DNA of 64,000 nt, from assembly GCA_963745975.1 (NCBI GenBank), contig CAVUZJ010000026.1, positions 1 to 64,000 on the forward strand, written 5' to 3'. The translations under genes and the position numbers were made by a program. Source of the DNA: JAKAWQ01 sp963745975. Lineage in GTDB: Bacteria > Pseudomonadota > Alphaproteobacteria > Acetobacterales > Acetobacteraceae. The notes under the pieces are model-generated. The model saw only the letters and a list, made by a program, of their open reading frames with translations, did not search any database and was not told the DNA's origin. This document shows, piece after piece, positions 14,420-22,465 of this stretch (within the stretch, counting starts at the first letter, position 1; the number at the start of each line of letters is the position of its first letter).

Positions 14420-16051
14420 GTGCTTCGCCCGTTCGCGCAGCAGGTGCTTTTGGATTTTCCCCGTCGCCGTCTTCGGAAGCTCGCCGAAGACGATCCTGCG
14501 CGGGGCCTTGAAGTGCGCCATCCGCGCGCGGCAGAAGGCGAGGAGCTCGTCCTCGCCGGCCGTCGTGCCGTCCTTGAGGGTGACGAAGGCGCAAGGGGTC
14601 TCGCCCCATTTCTCGTCGGGCCGCGCGACGACGGCGGCGGCGAGCACCGAAGGATGGCGGTAGAGCACTTCCTCGACCTCGATCGAGGCGATGTTCTCCC
14701 CGCCCGAGATCACGATGTCCTTCGCACGGTCCTTCACCTCCACATAACCGTCCGGATGCATCACGCCGAGATCGCCGGTGCGGAACCAGCCGCCGGCGAA
14801 AGCCTCCTCCGTGGCCTTCGGGTTTTTCAGATAGCCCTTCATCAGCACGTTGCCGCGCGTGGCGATCTCGCCCATGCTCGCCCCGTCGGCGGGAAGCTCT
14901 TCGCCGGCGGGGCCGATCACCGCGAGGTCCTCCATCGTGACGGTGCCGACGCCCTGGCGCGCCTGGCGCGCGAGCCGCTCCGTCTCGGCGAGCGCTGACC
15001 AGCTCTCCTGGAATTCGCAGACGACCGAGGGGCCGTAGGTCTCGGTAAGGCCGTAGGCGTGGAGGACGCGAAAGCCGAGCGCCTCCATTCCCTTCATCAC
15101 CGCCGAGGGCGGCGAGGCGCCGCCGGTCACGACGAGCACCGGCGCGGGAAGCGGGCGGCGCACGGTCGCCGGCGCGTTGATGATCATGCCGAGCACGATC
15201 GGCGCGCCGCAGAGATGCGTCACGCCATGCTCGGCGATCGCGGCGAAGATCGCGCCGGGCTCCGTTCGCCTGAGGCAGACATGCGTCGCACCCGCCGCGG
15301 TCACGGCCCAGGTGCAGGTCCAGCCGTTGCAGTGGAACATCGGGAGCGTCCAGAGATAGACGCTCTCGGGCCTCAAATGGAATCCGATGACGTTGCCGAG
15401 CGAGCCGAGATAGGCGCCGCGATGATGGCAGACGACGCCTTTCGGATTGCCGGTCGTTCCGGACGTGTAGTTGACCCCGATCGCCTGCCATTCGTCGGCG
15501 GGCAGCGCCCATTGCATCGGCGCGGCGCCGGCGAGGAAGTCCTCGTATTCAACGGCACCAAGCGAGGGCGCGTCGGGCACGGCCGCGTCCGCGATCTCGA
15601 CCAGCGCGATCGGGCGGGCAAGGAGCACCAGCGCCTCGCGCACCTTCTCCGCCTGCTCGCGATCGAAGATCAGCAGCTTGCATTCGGCGTGCGCGAGGAT
15701 GAAGGCGATGCTCGCCGCATCGAGCAGCACATTGATCGGCGCCAGCACGCCGCCGGCAAGCGGCACGCCGTAATGCGCCTCGAGCAGCGCCGGGATATTG
15801 GGCGCGAGCACGGCCGCGGCCTCGCCGCGTCCGAGGCCGGTGGCGCGGAGCGCGGCGGCAAGGCGGCGGCAGCGCAGCGCGAACTCGCCGTAGGTGAAGC
15901 GGCGCTCGCGGTCGATCACCGCGATCTTCCCGGGCCAGACGCGGCTCGCGCGCTTGAGGAAGCTCAAGGGCGAGAGGGAGGCGTGGTTGACCGCGCCCGG
16001 CGCGAGATCCCGCTCGAAGAGCCCCGCGCTCGGGGTGATGTCTGCCGGCAT
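14414..16051 (-). CDS. Acyl-CoA synthetase (AMP-forming ligase, AlkK-like)
   Basis: A 545-residue ANL-superfamily adenylating enzyme that activates a carboxylic acid as its CoA thioester. Motifs in order: NYTSGTTGNPKGVV (P-loop, about residue 188), the A4/A5 region HAYGLTETYGPSV near residue 328, GWFRTGDLGVMHPDGYVEVKDRAKDIVISGGENI, and the C-terminal catalytic lysine in LPKTATGKIQKHLLR. The sequence style is that of medium-chain fatty acid ligases of the AlkK group. The start MPADITPSAG at 16051 was chosen for family length. It stands as a single gene convergent with the acetyltransferase. Confidence 0.88.
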   Translation of the reverse strand: MPADITPSAGLFERDLAPGAVNHASLSPLSFLKRASRVWPGKIAVIDRERRFTYGEFALRCRRLAAALRATGLGRGEAAAVLAPNIPALLEAHYGVPLAGGVLAPINVLLDAASIAFILAHAECKLLIFDREQAEKVREALVLLARPIALVEIADAAVPDAPSLGAVEYEDFLAGAAPMQWALPADEWQAIGVNYTSGTTGNPKGVVCHHRGAYLGSLGNVIGFHLRPESVYLWTLPMFHCNGWTCTWAVTAAGATHVCLRRTEPGAIFAAIAEHGVTHLCGAPIVLGMIINAPATVRRPLPAPVLVVTGGASPPSAVMKGMEALGFRVLHAYGLTETYGPSVVCEFQESWSALAETERLARQARQGVGTVTMEDLAVIGPAGEELPADGASMGEIATRGNVLMKGYLKNPKATEEAFAGGWFRTGDLGVMHPDGYVEVKDRAKDIVISGGENIASIEVEEVLYRHPSVLAAAVVARPDEKWGETPCAFVTLKDGTTAGEDELLAFCRARMAHFKAPRRIVFGELPKTATGKIQKHLLRERAKHL

Positions 16052-16106
16052 GCGCGTCCTCCCGCGAGCTTCCTTTTTTCCGTTGGCCGAGAATCGCAGA
16101 ATTGGT

Positions 16107-16661
16107 CTAGCCGCGCCACATCCTGGCGAGCACCTCGCGCCCGAGGAGATGATGGCGGACCGCCGCCGCCGCGTGGCCGCACGCGAGCAGCACGAGCGCC
16201 ACGGCAAAAGCCCTGTGGAGGTTGAAAACGATCGCAAACCATTCCTGGCTCGGGCCGGTGAGGGCGGGCAGCCTGATCACGCCGAAGAAGAGCGTCGGGA
16301 TCCTGAGCGGCGCGAGCGAGGCCGTGAGGTAGCCGAGCAGCGGGGTCGCGACCAGGAGCGCGTAGAGCGCGGCCTGGGCGCCCGAGGCGGCCCGGCGTTC
16401 TGCCGGCGGCACCGCCTCGTCCGGCGCGGGCCGCCCGCTTCGCCGACGCAGCCAGAGCCGCCCGAGCACCACCAGGAAGGCCAGGATCCCGAGCGTCTTG
16501 TGGACCTGGAAGAGAATGAACTTGAGCAGCAGCCTGGAAAGCGGCACGCCCACCATCCACCAGGCGATGGCGAAGGCGGCCACGACGAAGCCGGCGTTCC
16601 ACCAGTGCAGCATCCGCTGCCCGCGCGTCCAGCCGCGGTTTCCCGCGGGCTCAGCTCCCAT
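16107..16661 (-). CDS. Cytochrome b561-type membrane protein
   Basis: A 184-residue membrane protein with four hydrophobic helices: WWNAGFVVAAFAIAWWMVG; VHKTLGILAFLVVLGRLWL; AALYALLVATPLLGYLTASL; HRAFAVALVLLACGHAAAAV. Histidines at the usual haem-ligand places (MLHWWN, QVHKTLG, NLHRAFA, CGHAAAA) support a di-haem b561 electron carrier of the YceJ type. The YceI-family gene directly upstream overlaps it by 11 bases, the common YceI-YceJ pairing. Confidence 0.85.
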   Translation of the reverse strand: MGAEPAGNRGWTRGQRMLHWWNAGFVVAAFAIAWWMVGVPLSRLLLKFILFQVHKTLGILAFLVVLGRLWLRRRSGRPAPDEAVPPAERRAASGAQAALYALLVATPLLGYLTASLAPLRIPTLFFGVIRLPALTGPSQEWFAIVFNLHRAFAVALVLLACGHAAAAVRHHLLGREVLARMWRG

Positions 16662-17256
16662 GGGCAGGCGGGTCGAGGGCGAGGCGGATGAAGATCGCGA
16701 GATCGACCTTGTTGCCGACGAAGTTCTCGTTGGCCGTCATCCCGTAGAGCGAGCGCTCGAGGCTCCCGGTCACCTTGAAGTCGGCGACCTTCGGGCCGGC
16801 CGGGGGATCCTGCTCGTGCACGAGGGTGGCGTCGAGCGATTGCGGGTGGGCGATGCCGCGGATCGTGAGCATCCCGTGAATGACGAACTGGTTGGTCCCC
16901 GTCTCGGTGATCGAGCTGCTGACGAAATGGATCTCGGGATAGCGCGCGACGTCGAAATAGGCGGGCGAGCGGAGCATGGCGACCGCGTCCGACGACGCCA
17001 TGGTGGCGGAGCGGGCGTCGATCGTCACGTCGATCCTGGTGTCGATCGGATGCTGCTCGTTGATCGCAAGCCGGCCGGCGAAGCGCACGAAGCGGCCATC
17101 GACGCTGAAGAGGCCGAGCTGGCTCACGGAAAACCCGATCGTCCCGAAGTGCTGGCTGATCAGGTAGTCGAGGACGCCAGCGGTTGCCGGCGCCGGACCC
17201 AAGGCGAGCATGGTTGCAAGGACGATCGCGAGCGCGCGGGAGGGCACGCGCGTCAC
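16651..17256 (-). CDS. YceI-family periplasmic protein
   Basis: A 201-residue exported lipocalin-like protein; the family binds isoprenoid-type lipids. The start is GTG at 17256, supported by a GTGA overlap with the stop of the upstream small gene. It opens a signal peptide, ALAIVLATMLALGPAPATAG. Family landmarks are HFGTIGFSVSQLGLFSVDGRF near the mature N-terminus, SPAYFDVARYPEIHFVSSSI in the middle, and SLYGMTANENFVGNKVDLAIFIRL at the end. It pairs with the following cytochrome b561 gene. Confidence 0.9.
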   Translation of the reverse strand: MTRVPSRALAIVLATMLALGPAPATAGVLDYLISQHFGTIGFSVSQLGLFSVDGRFVRFAGRLAINEQHPIDTRIDVTIDARSATMASSDAVAMLRSPAYFDVARYPEIHFVSSSITETGTNQFVIHGMLTIRGIAHPQSLDATLVHEQDPPAGPKVADFKVTGSLERSLYGMTANENFVGNKVDLAIFIRLALDPPAHGS

Positions 17257-17465
17257 TGCCCCTGCTGGCCCGCGATCGGCGCGCAGTTGGTGCGGCCCTG
17301 GGCCACGCAATCCTGGATCGCCGCCATGCGCGAGAGCCGGTCCCAGAGGAAGAGGCCGCCGACGACGAGGGCCAGGATCACGATCAGGGCGAGGAGCGCC
17401 CCGCGGCGCGAGCCCTGCGGCTCGTTGCCGCCGGGGACCGGCATGTCGGGCTCGCCGCGCGGCAT
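17253..17465 (-). CDS. Small single-span membrane protein
   Basis: A 70-residue protein with one membrane helix (GALLALIVILALVVGGLFLW, about residues 22-41) preceded by a charged glycine-rich cytoplasmic tail. A short periplasmic tail has two cysteines (CVAQGRTNC) that could form a disulfide. It is translationally coupled to the YceI gene by a GTGA overlap and starts a few bases after the CobW-like gene. I do not recognise the family. Confidence 0.7.
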   Translation of the reverse strand: MPRGEPDMPVPGGNEPQGSRRGALLALIVILALVVGGLFLWDRLSRMAAIQDCVAQGRTNCAPIAGQQGQ

Positions 17466-17469
17466 CTTG

Positions 17470-18459
17470 CTACGCCGCGTCCGCCGGCGCGAGCGACTGC
17501 GCCTGCTCCTCGGCCACTTCTTCCTCGAGTGCCGCGAGCAGCCGGGACGGGAAGTGGCGCGGAACCCCCTCGGCGATGAAGACGAGGCGCGTGCGGCGGT
17601 CCTCGCCCGGCCAGCAAGCCAGGAACCGCGGCGGCTCGAAAAGATGCTGCACGCCCTGGATCAAGGCCGGACGGCCGGGCATCTCCGCGACATCGACCAA
17701 TCCCTTCACGCGCAGAAGCCGCGAACCGCAATGCTCGGCGAGCGCCTGGAGCAGGAGCACCAGCGCCAGCGCCGCCACCGGCCGCTCGCGGACCAGGACG
17801 AAGCTCGCGAGGGACTCGCCGTGCGCCGGGAGCGGCGGCTCCTCGGGCGGGGCCGAAGGGGGGCTCGGGGCGAACAGGGCCTCGGGGGTGATCTCCGAGC
17901 CGGCGATCGCCCCATGGACGGCCGTCAGGATCGGCGCGCCCGGGTTGAGCGCGGCCAGTGCGACGCGGAGCCCGTCGCTCTCCGCCACGAGGTCCGTCTT
18001 GGTGATGAGCAGCCGATCGGCGAAAGCCACCTGGCGGCGCGCCTCGCGATGGCCGGCGAGGGTCGCCTCGCCCGCCCGCGCGTCGATCAGCGTGAGCGTA
18101 CCGGCCAGCGCGTGGCCGGCACGAACCACGGGATCCGTCAGCAGCGCCCGGACGATCGGCCCGGGATCGGCGAGGCCCGAGGTCTCGATCAGCACGCGCT
18201 CGTATTTTCCCCCCGCGCGCTCCGCGAGGTCGGCAAAGGTCCGCCCGAGATCGGTGGAAACGCGGCAGCAAAGGCAGCCCGTCGAGAGCTCGAGCAGGGT
18301 CTCGTCCGCCGTGCCGATCAGCTCGTGGTCGAGCCCGATCTCGCCCCACTCGTTGACGATCACGGCCGAGCGCGCAAACGCGGGATCGGCCAGGATGCGC
18401 CGGATCAGCGTCGTCTTGCCGCTGCCGAGAAAGCCGGTGACAAGGAGCACCGGGATCAC
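17470..18459 (-). CDS. CobW/COG0523-family GTPase (putative metallochaperone)
   Basis: A 329-residue G3E GTPase. The start GTG at 18459 overlaps the stop of the upstream gene (GTGA) and gives MIPVLLVTGFLGSGKTTLIRR, with the Walker A at about residues 8-16. Further motifs: VNEWGEIGLDHEL, the metal-binding GCLCC (about residues 62-66), LIETSGLADPGPIV (Walker B), ITKTDL (the guanine-specificity motif NKxD in variant form) and the C-terminal CobW domain. Family members deliver zinc, cobalt or other metals to client enzymes. The client is not obvious, and the histidine-rich loop seen in some zinc chaperones is absent. Confidence 0.85.
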   Translation of the reverse strand: MIPVLLVTGFLGSGKTTLIRRILADPAFARSAVIVNEWGEIGLDHELIGTADETLLELSTGCLCCRVSTDLGRTFADLAERAGGKYERVLIETSGLADPGPIVRALLTDPVVRAGHALAGTLTLIDARAGEATLAGHREARRQVAFADRLLITKTDLVAESDGLRVALAALNPGAPILTAVHGAIAGSEITPEALFAPSPPSAPPEEPPLPAHGESLASFVLVRERPVAALALVLLLQALAEHCGSRLLRVKGLVDVAEMPGRPALIQGVQHLFEPPRFLACWPGEDRRTRLVFIAEGVPRHFPSRLLAALEEEVAEEQAQSLAPADAA

Positions 18460-18773
18460 GGGCCGGGCTCCCAGGGTGGCTCGACCACGTCGAGGCCGAA
18501 GCCCGCGGGCTCGGCGCCCAGCCCATCGCGCAGGCCGCCCAGCAGCCCGGTGATCGAGCTCGCCGCCCGCGGCGGGCGCCCCGCCGCCTCGCGCGCCGCC
18601 GTCTGGAGCAGGAAGCGCGCCGGCCGCCGCTCCGCGGGCGCGCGGCGCACCGTGCAGAGCATCCCCTCGGCCGCGACCGCGATCCCGCCCTCTTCGCCCG
18701 GCCCGACTCGCCCCCGCACGCCCCAGACGACGAGGCTGTCGGCAATGAGGTTGGCAAGCTCCGCGTCCGTCAT
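18456..18773 (-). CDS. Conserved-looking small protein coupled to the CobW-like GTPase
   Basis: A 105-residue soluble protein starting MTDAELANLIADSLVVWGVRG. It overlaps the GTPase start by four bases, so the two are made together. The first 50 residues look like a compact alpha/beta domain (GEEGGIAVAAEGMLCTVRRAP) and the tail is proline/glycine rich. No cofactor motif is visible apart from a single cysteine. I do not recognise it. The coupling suggests a partner of the metallochaperone. Confidence 0.6.
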   Translation of the reverse strand: MTDAELANLIADSLVVWGVRGRVGPGEEGGIAVAAEGMLCTVRRAPAERRPARFLLQTAAREAAGRPPRAASSITGLLGGLRDGLGAEPAGFGLDVVEPPWEPGP

Positions 18774-18893
18774 AGGGCCCCGGCCAGCACGGAACGTTTC
18801 CTCCGCTTCCGCCCGTCACATGGTGACAGCTTTTCGCGCGCGCGTCATGAGGCGGGGTTGCGGGCGGGCGCCGCATCACGGATTGTGCAGTGC

Positions 18894-20009
18894 ATGATGG
18901 AAAGCGAGAGCTTCGACGCGATCGTCATCGGTGCGGGGATGGCGGGCGCGACCGCCGCCGCGCACTTGGCCCCCGACCGAAGCGTCGCCCTGGTCGAGGC
19001 CGAGGACGCGGCAGGCTACCACAGCACGGGCCGCTCGGCTGCGATGTTCATCCTCAATTACGGCCCGCCCGACGTGCGCGTGCTGAGCGGCCTCTCGCGC
19101 GCCTTCTTCGATTCCCCGCCCGCCGGCTTCGCCGAGCATCCCCTGATGCACCGCCGTCCCGTGCTGTTCCTCGCCCCGCCCGACCAAGCGGCGGCGCTGG
19201 ACAGGATGCTGGGCGAGGTCCCCGGCCTCAAGCCGATCGAGATCGCCGAGGCGAAGGCGCTGGTGCCGGCGCTCAAGCCCGATTACGCGGTCGGCGCGGC
19301 GATCGAGGAAGACGATTTCGACATCGATGTCGCGGCGCTCCACCAGGGCTTCCTCGCCGCACTCCGCGCCCATGGCGGCGTGCTGGCACTCAGGAGCCGC
19401 GCCGCCCGCATCGAGCGCCGCGCAGGCGGCTGGGAGGTGGACACCATCGGCGGCGCGGTGTTCCGCGCGCCCATCCTGGTCGACGCCGCCGGCGCCTGGG
19501 GCGACGAAGTCGCGCGCCTGGCCGGCGTCGCGCCGCTCGGGCTCACGCCCTGCCGGCGCACCGGCGTCATCATCGACCCGGCGCCCTTCGAGACGGAGCG
19601 TTGGCCGCTGGTCAACGATGTCGCCCACAGCTGGTACGTGCGGCCGGAGGCGCGCACGCGGCTGATGGTCTCGCCCGCGGACGAGACGCCGATGCCGCCG
19701 CAGGACATCCAGCCCGACGAGCTCGACATCGCCGTCGCGATCGACCGGATGCAGCAGGCGCTGGAGATCGACGTGCGCCGGGTCGAACGGAGTTGGGCGG
19801 GCCTGCGCACCTTCACCCCCGACCGCAGCCTCGCGATCGGCTGGGACGGCACGGCTGAGGGCTTCTTCTGGTGCGTCGGCCAGGGCGGATACGGGATCCA
19901 AACGGCGCCGGCGGCAGGCCGCCTGGTCGCCGACCTGATCGCCGAACGCGACCCCGGCCCGGCGCATCGCACCCTCCCCGCGATCGACCCACGCCGCTTC
20001 ACCGCCTGA
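18894..20009 (+). CDS. FAD-dependent D-amino-acid (D-arginine-like) dehydrogenase
   Basis: A 371-residue DAO-family flavoenzyme. The N-terminal dinucleotide fold is DAIVIGAGMAGATAAAHL (residues 7-24). The GYHSTGRSAAMF motif, PPAGFAEHPL, DIDVAALHQGFLAAL, AGLRTFTPDRSLAIGWD and the C-terminal GFFWCVGQGGYGIQTAPAAG closely follow D-arginine dehydrogenase (DauA) from Pseudomonas as I remember it. The expected reaction is oxidative deamination of a D-amino acid to a 2-oxo acid. It is a single gene, followed by an unusual cluster of hairpins that probably ends its transcript. Confidence 0.8.
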   Translation: MMESESFDAIVIGAGMAGATAAAHLAPDRSVALVEAEDAAGYHSTGRSAAMFILNYGPPDVRVLSGLSRAFFDSPPAGFAEHPLMHRRPVLFLAPPDQAAALDRMLGEVPGLKPIEIAEAKALVPALKPDYAVGAAIEEDDFDIDVAALHQGFLAALRAHGGVLALRSRAARIERRAGGWEVDTIGGAVFRAPILVDAAGAWGDEVARLAGVAPLGLTPCRRTGVIIDPAPFETERWPLVNDVAHSWYVRPEARTRLMVSPADETPMPPQDIQPDELDIAVAIDRMQQALEIDVRRVERSWAGLRTFTPDRSLAIGWDGTAEGFFWCVGQGGYGIQTAPAAGRLVADLIAERDPGPAHRTLPAIDPRRFTA

Positions 20010-20029
20010 CACAAACGGCCCGGAAAAGA

Positions 20030-20257
20030 CCAGGGGGACGCTGTCCCCCTGGACCGGCACCCCATTGCGCAGGCGCAATGGGGGCCCCGCCGCCTGCCAG
20101 GGTCTGGGACCCTGGACCCCACTCGCTTGGCAGCGGCAGAGGGCGGTTTTGCTTTGCGCGATACGCGCAAAACAAAACCGCCCTCTGCCGCTGCCAAAAC
20201 GAAAGGGTTCCAAGGGCTCAGCCCTTGGCGGGGGTTCAAGGGGGCAGAGCCCCCTTG
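20030..20257. repeat. Cluster of six perfect hairpins
   Basis: Six perfect inverted repeats follow one another between two convergent genes: 20030-20052 (10-bp arms), 20063-20080 (8-bp), 20097-20115 (8-bp), 20127-20197 (25-bp arms plus an inner 8-bp stem), 20210-20228 (9-bp) and 20237-20257 (9-bp). The large one begins TTGGCAGCGGCAGAGGGCGG and folds completely onto itself. The last one overlaps the 3' end of the minus-strand membrane protein gene, encoding its final residues. A related pair of hairpins lies at 47711-47757. The cluster probably serves as a bidirectional terminator. It resembles an extragenic palindromic repeat family. Confidence 0.85.
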
Positions 20258-20808
20258 GCCTTTTCCGGGCCGAGAGCTCGGGCGCGGTACCAGTTCGGGA
20301 AACGGAGCGTGAAGACGAGGGCGATCACCGAGAACGCGAGCGACGCGTACTGCGCGGCGAGGCCCGTATCGCCCGAAGCGTGGCGGTAGAGCGTGACCAG
20401 CAGGGAGAGGAAGAAGTCGAGCCCCCAAGCGGCGGTGATGTATTGGTTGATACGGATGAAGACGGGCGTGTGCCAGAATTCCGGCGCCACCTGCTCGCGC
20501 GCGTATTGGATGGTGAAGGGCGTGCCGGCGAGCAGCGAGCCCCAGGCGATCGCCATCAGCGTGATGTTGACGAGGAGCGTCATGTAGGTGGCGAGGATCA
20601 TCCAGTGCAAGCCGATCACGCCCACCGCGATGAAGACGAAGAAGGCGAGGGTAACGGTGTCGAGAATCTTGAGCGAACGCTTGAGGACTTGCCGACCCGT
20701 CGCGACTAGGGCGGCGGCGAGCGCCAGCACCAGCGCGAGGACGAAGGACCGGTTTCCCAGCACGCCGAGGATGATCCAGGGCAGGAAGCCCACCAGCAGG
20801 CGCAGCAT
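20236..20808 (-). CDS. Multi-span membrane protein of unknown function
   Basis: A 190-residue protein with about six hydrophobic segments: LLVGFLPWIILGVLG; FVLALVLALAAALVA; VTLAFFVFIAVGVIGLHWMIL; YMTLLVNITLMAIAWGSLL; a segment around ITAAWGLDFFLSLLVTLY; and YASLAFSVIALVFTLRF. Between the fourth and fifth lies a polar stretch, TIQYAREQVAPEFWHTPVFIRIN. It lies 16 bases downstream of the carotenoid oxygenase and is probably cotranscribed with it. Its C-terminus (EKAKGALPP) is encoded by the last hairpin of the palindrome cluster. I do not recognise a family with certainty. Confidence 0.65.
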   Translation of the reverse strand: MLRLLVGFLPWIILGVLGNRSFVLALVLALAAALVATGRQVLKRSLKILDTVTLAFFVFIAVGVIGLHWMILATYMTLLVNITLMAIAWGSLLAGTPFTIQYAREQVAPEFWHTPVFIRINQYITAAWGLDFFLSLLVTLYRHASGDTGLAAQYASLAFSVIALVFTLRFPNWYRARALGPEKAKGALPP

Positions 20809-20824
20809 CGGCGGCGATCTTCTC

Positions 20825-22237
20825 TCAGCCGCCCCAGGGCTCGTCGGCGTACCAGTTGCCGTGCAGCCCGAGCGGCACGCGCCGCGGCAGTTTCACCACC
20901 GCGACCGGAGGGGCCGAGAAATCCTCGGCGTCGACGATGACGAACGTCGATTCCAGCGTCGCGAGATCGGCGACGAAGGTGATGACGTAGCCCGCCTCCT
21001 CCTCGGTCCGTCCCGCCTTGGGTGCGAACACCGCCTCGCCGATTTGGGCGCCCGGGAAGCGATGGGTCGCGCTCGTTCCGCGCGCGAGGTCGAAGCGGAT
21101 GAGCTCGTCGTAGCCGCCGGGCGCCGTCTCGGAGGAGCGATGCGAGAGGGTCGCGTAGCGCGTCGGGCGGCCGAGCCGCCGGTCATCGACGCGCGGGAAC
21201 TCGGTCGCGCGGTCGTCCAGCACCTCGAGGCGGACGCTGCCCGCAGCCGGATCGATGCGGGCGCGGGCGACGTGGCGCGTCGGGCGCGCCGCGCCCGGCG
21301 TGCCGAAGCTGAGGTGGCTCCACCACGGGAAGACGGTGACGATTTCGCCGCCTTCCTGCCAGCCGTTCGCGTAGTGCCAGCACCAGAAGGCGCCGGTCTC
21401 GATCCAGCGGATTGGGCCGCCCGAGGCGTGGCGGGGGATGACGGCGATCCGTGTGCCGCGCTCGGGCTCCCAGCCGAGCGGCCCTGCGGCGCGGGAAAAA
21501 TCGAAGGTGGCGGGGTTGATCACCAGCACGAGGTAGTCCTCGGTGATCAGGAAGTCGTGGATCATGTAGCCGCGATCGATCTCGGCGATGATCTCGGGCG
21601 GGCGGGTCACGCTGCCGTCCGCGCCGACGACCGCCCAGTAGAGGTAGGGCTCTTCGACGCCGTAGCGGAAGAGGATCATCTCGCCGGTGACGGGGTCGAT
21701 CTTGGGATGGGCGCACATGCCGAGCTTCAGGCCGCCGGCGAAGTCGTAGGGGCCGACCGTGGCGAGCCCCGGCGTCACCTCATAGGGGGCGGGACCTTCG
21801 GCAAGTGCCAGGAAACGGTGCGCGTGGCGGATGATGTTGATGTCGGGGAGCACCTTGTCGCCCCCTTGGTCCTGGTCCGGGCCGGCGAGGTCGGCGGGCG
21901 GCGTGGCGGGCGTCATCAGCCCGCCCCACAGCGCGCGGCCGGCCCGGATCTCGGCCTGGAGGCCCTTCGTCAGGACGTAGCGGTTGCGGTAGCGCGCGCG
22001 TCCGTCGGCGAGCCAGAGGCCGTGGATCATCCCGTCGCCGTCCAGCGGATAGGTGTAGCTGCCGAGCGGGGGGAATTTCGGGTTCGGCCCGTTGCGCAGA
22101 TAGACGCCGCGGAGATCGTCGGGGATCCGCCCGACCACCGGTAGGTCCGCGACGTCAATCTCGTCGTCGATCGGCGCGAAGACGCCGCTGAGATAGGGGT
22201 TCGCCCCCGGATCGATCGGCCTGAGCGTCTCTTCCAT
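20825..22237 (-). CDS. Carotenoid cleavage oxygenase
   Basis: A 470-residue member of the carotenoid cleavage dioxygenase (RPE65/CCD) family, which splits double bonds of carotenoids or stilbenes with a four-histidine non-haem iron. The four histidines sit in MCAHPKID (His177), YMIHDFLIT (His227), FWCWHYANG (His288) and GLHGNWYA (His459). The N-terminal YLRNGPNPKFPPLGSYTYPLDGDGMIHGL is a family signature. The start MEETLRPIDPG at 22237 fits. The substrate cannot be predicted. The membrane protein downstream is probably in the same transcript. Confidence 0.9.
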   Translation of the reverse strand: MEETLRPIDPGANPYLSGVFAPIDDEIDVADLPVVGRIPDDLRGVYLRNGPNPKFPPLGSYTYPLDGDGMIHGLWLADGRARYRNRYVLTKGLQAEIRAGRALWGGLMTPATPPADLAGPDQDQGGDKVLPDINIIRHAHRFLALAEGPAPYEVTPGLATVGPYDFAGGLKLGMCAHPKIDPVTGEMILFRYGVEEPYLYWAVVGADGSVTRPPEIIAEIDRGYMIHDFLITEDYLVLVINPATFDFSRAAGPLGWEPERGTRIAVIPRHASGGPIRWIETGAFWCWHYANGWQEGGEIVTVFPWWSHLSFGTPGAARPTRHVARARIDPAAGSVRLEVLDDRATEFPRVDDRRLGRPTRYATLSHRSSETAPGGYDELIRFDLARGTSATHRFPGAQIGEAVFAPKAGRTEEEAGYVITFVADLATLESTFVIVDAEDFSAPPVAVVKLPRRVPLGLHGNWYADEPWGG

Positions 22238-22465
22238 GCCCGCCAATCTCCTCCCGGTTAGGTCCGCCGGCAACGGCGGAGTGATGGCGGCAGACGCGGG
22301 GAGCGGCCGCTGTGACGCCGGTCCTTCCGGCTTAGCGGAATTTTTACGCCCCGGGCGGCAACATTCGGGTTCGCGTCTCAAAGCCATCAATCCGGAGCAG
22401 GATATGAAGCTCCCGACAATCGCAGACGCCCCGGTATTGGCCGGTGCCGTGCGGGCATGCGCCCC

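Noticed and set aside
16498..18897. Long plus-strand frame across cytochrome b561, YceI and CobW
   Set aside because: Low-complexity antisense shadow; the minus-strand genes have clear motifs and coupled starts and stops.
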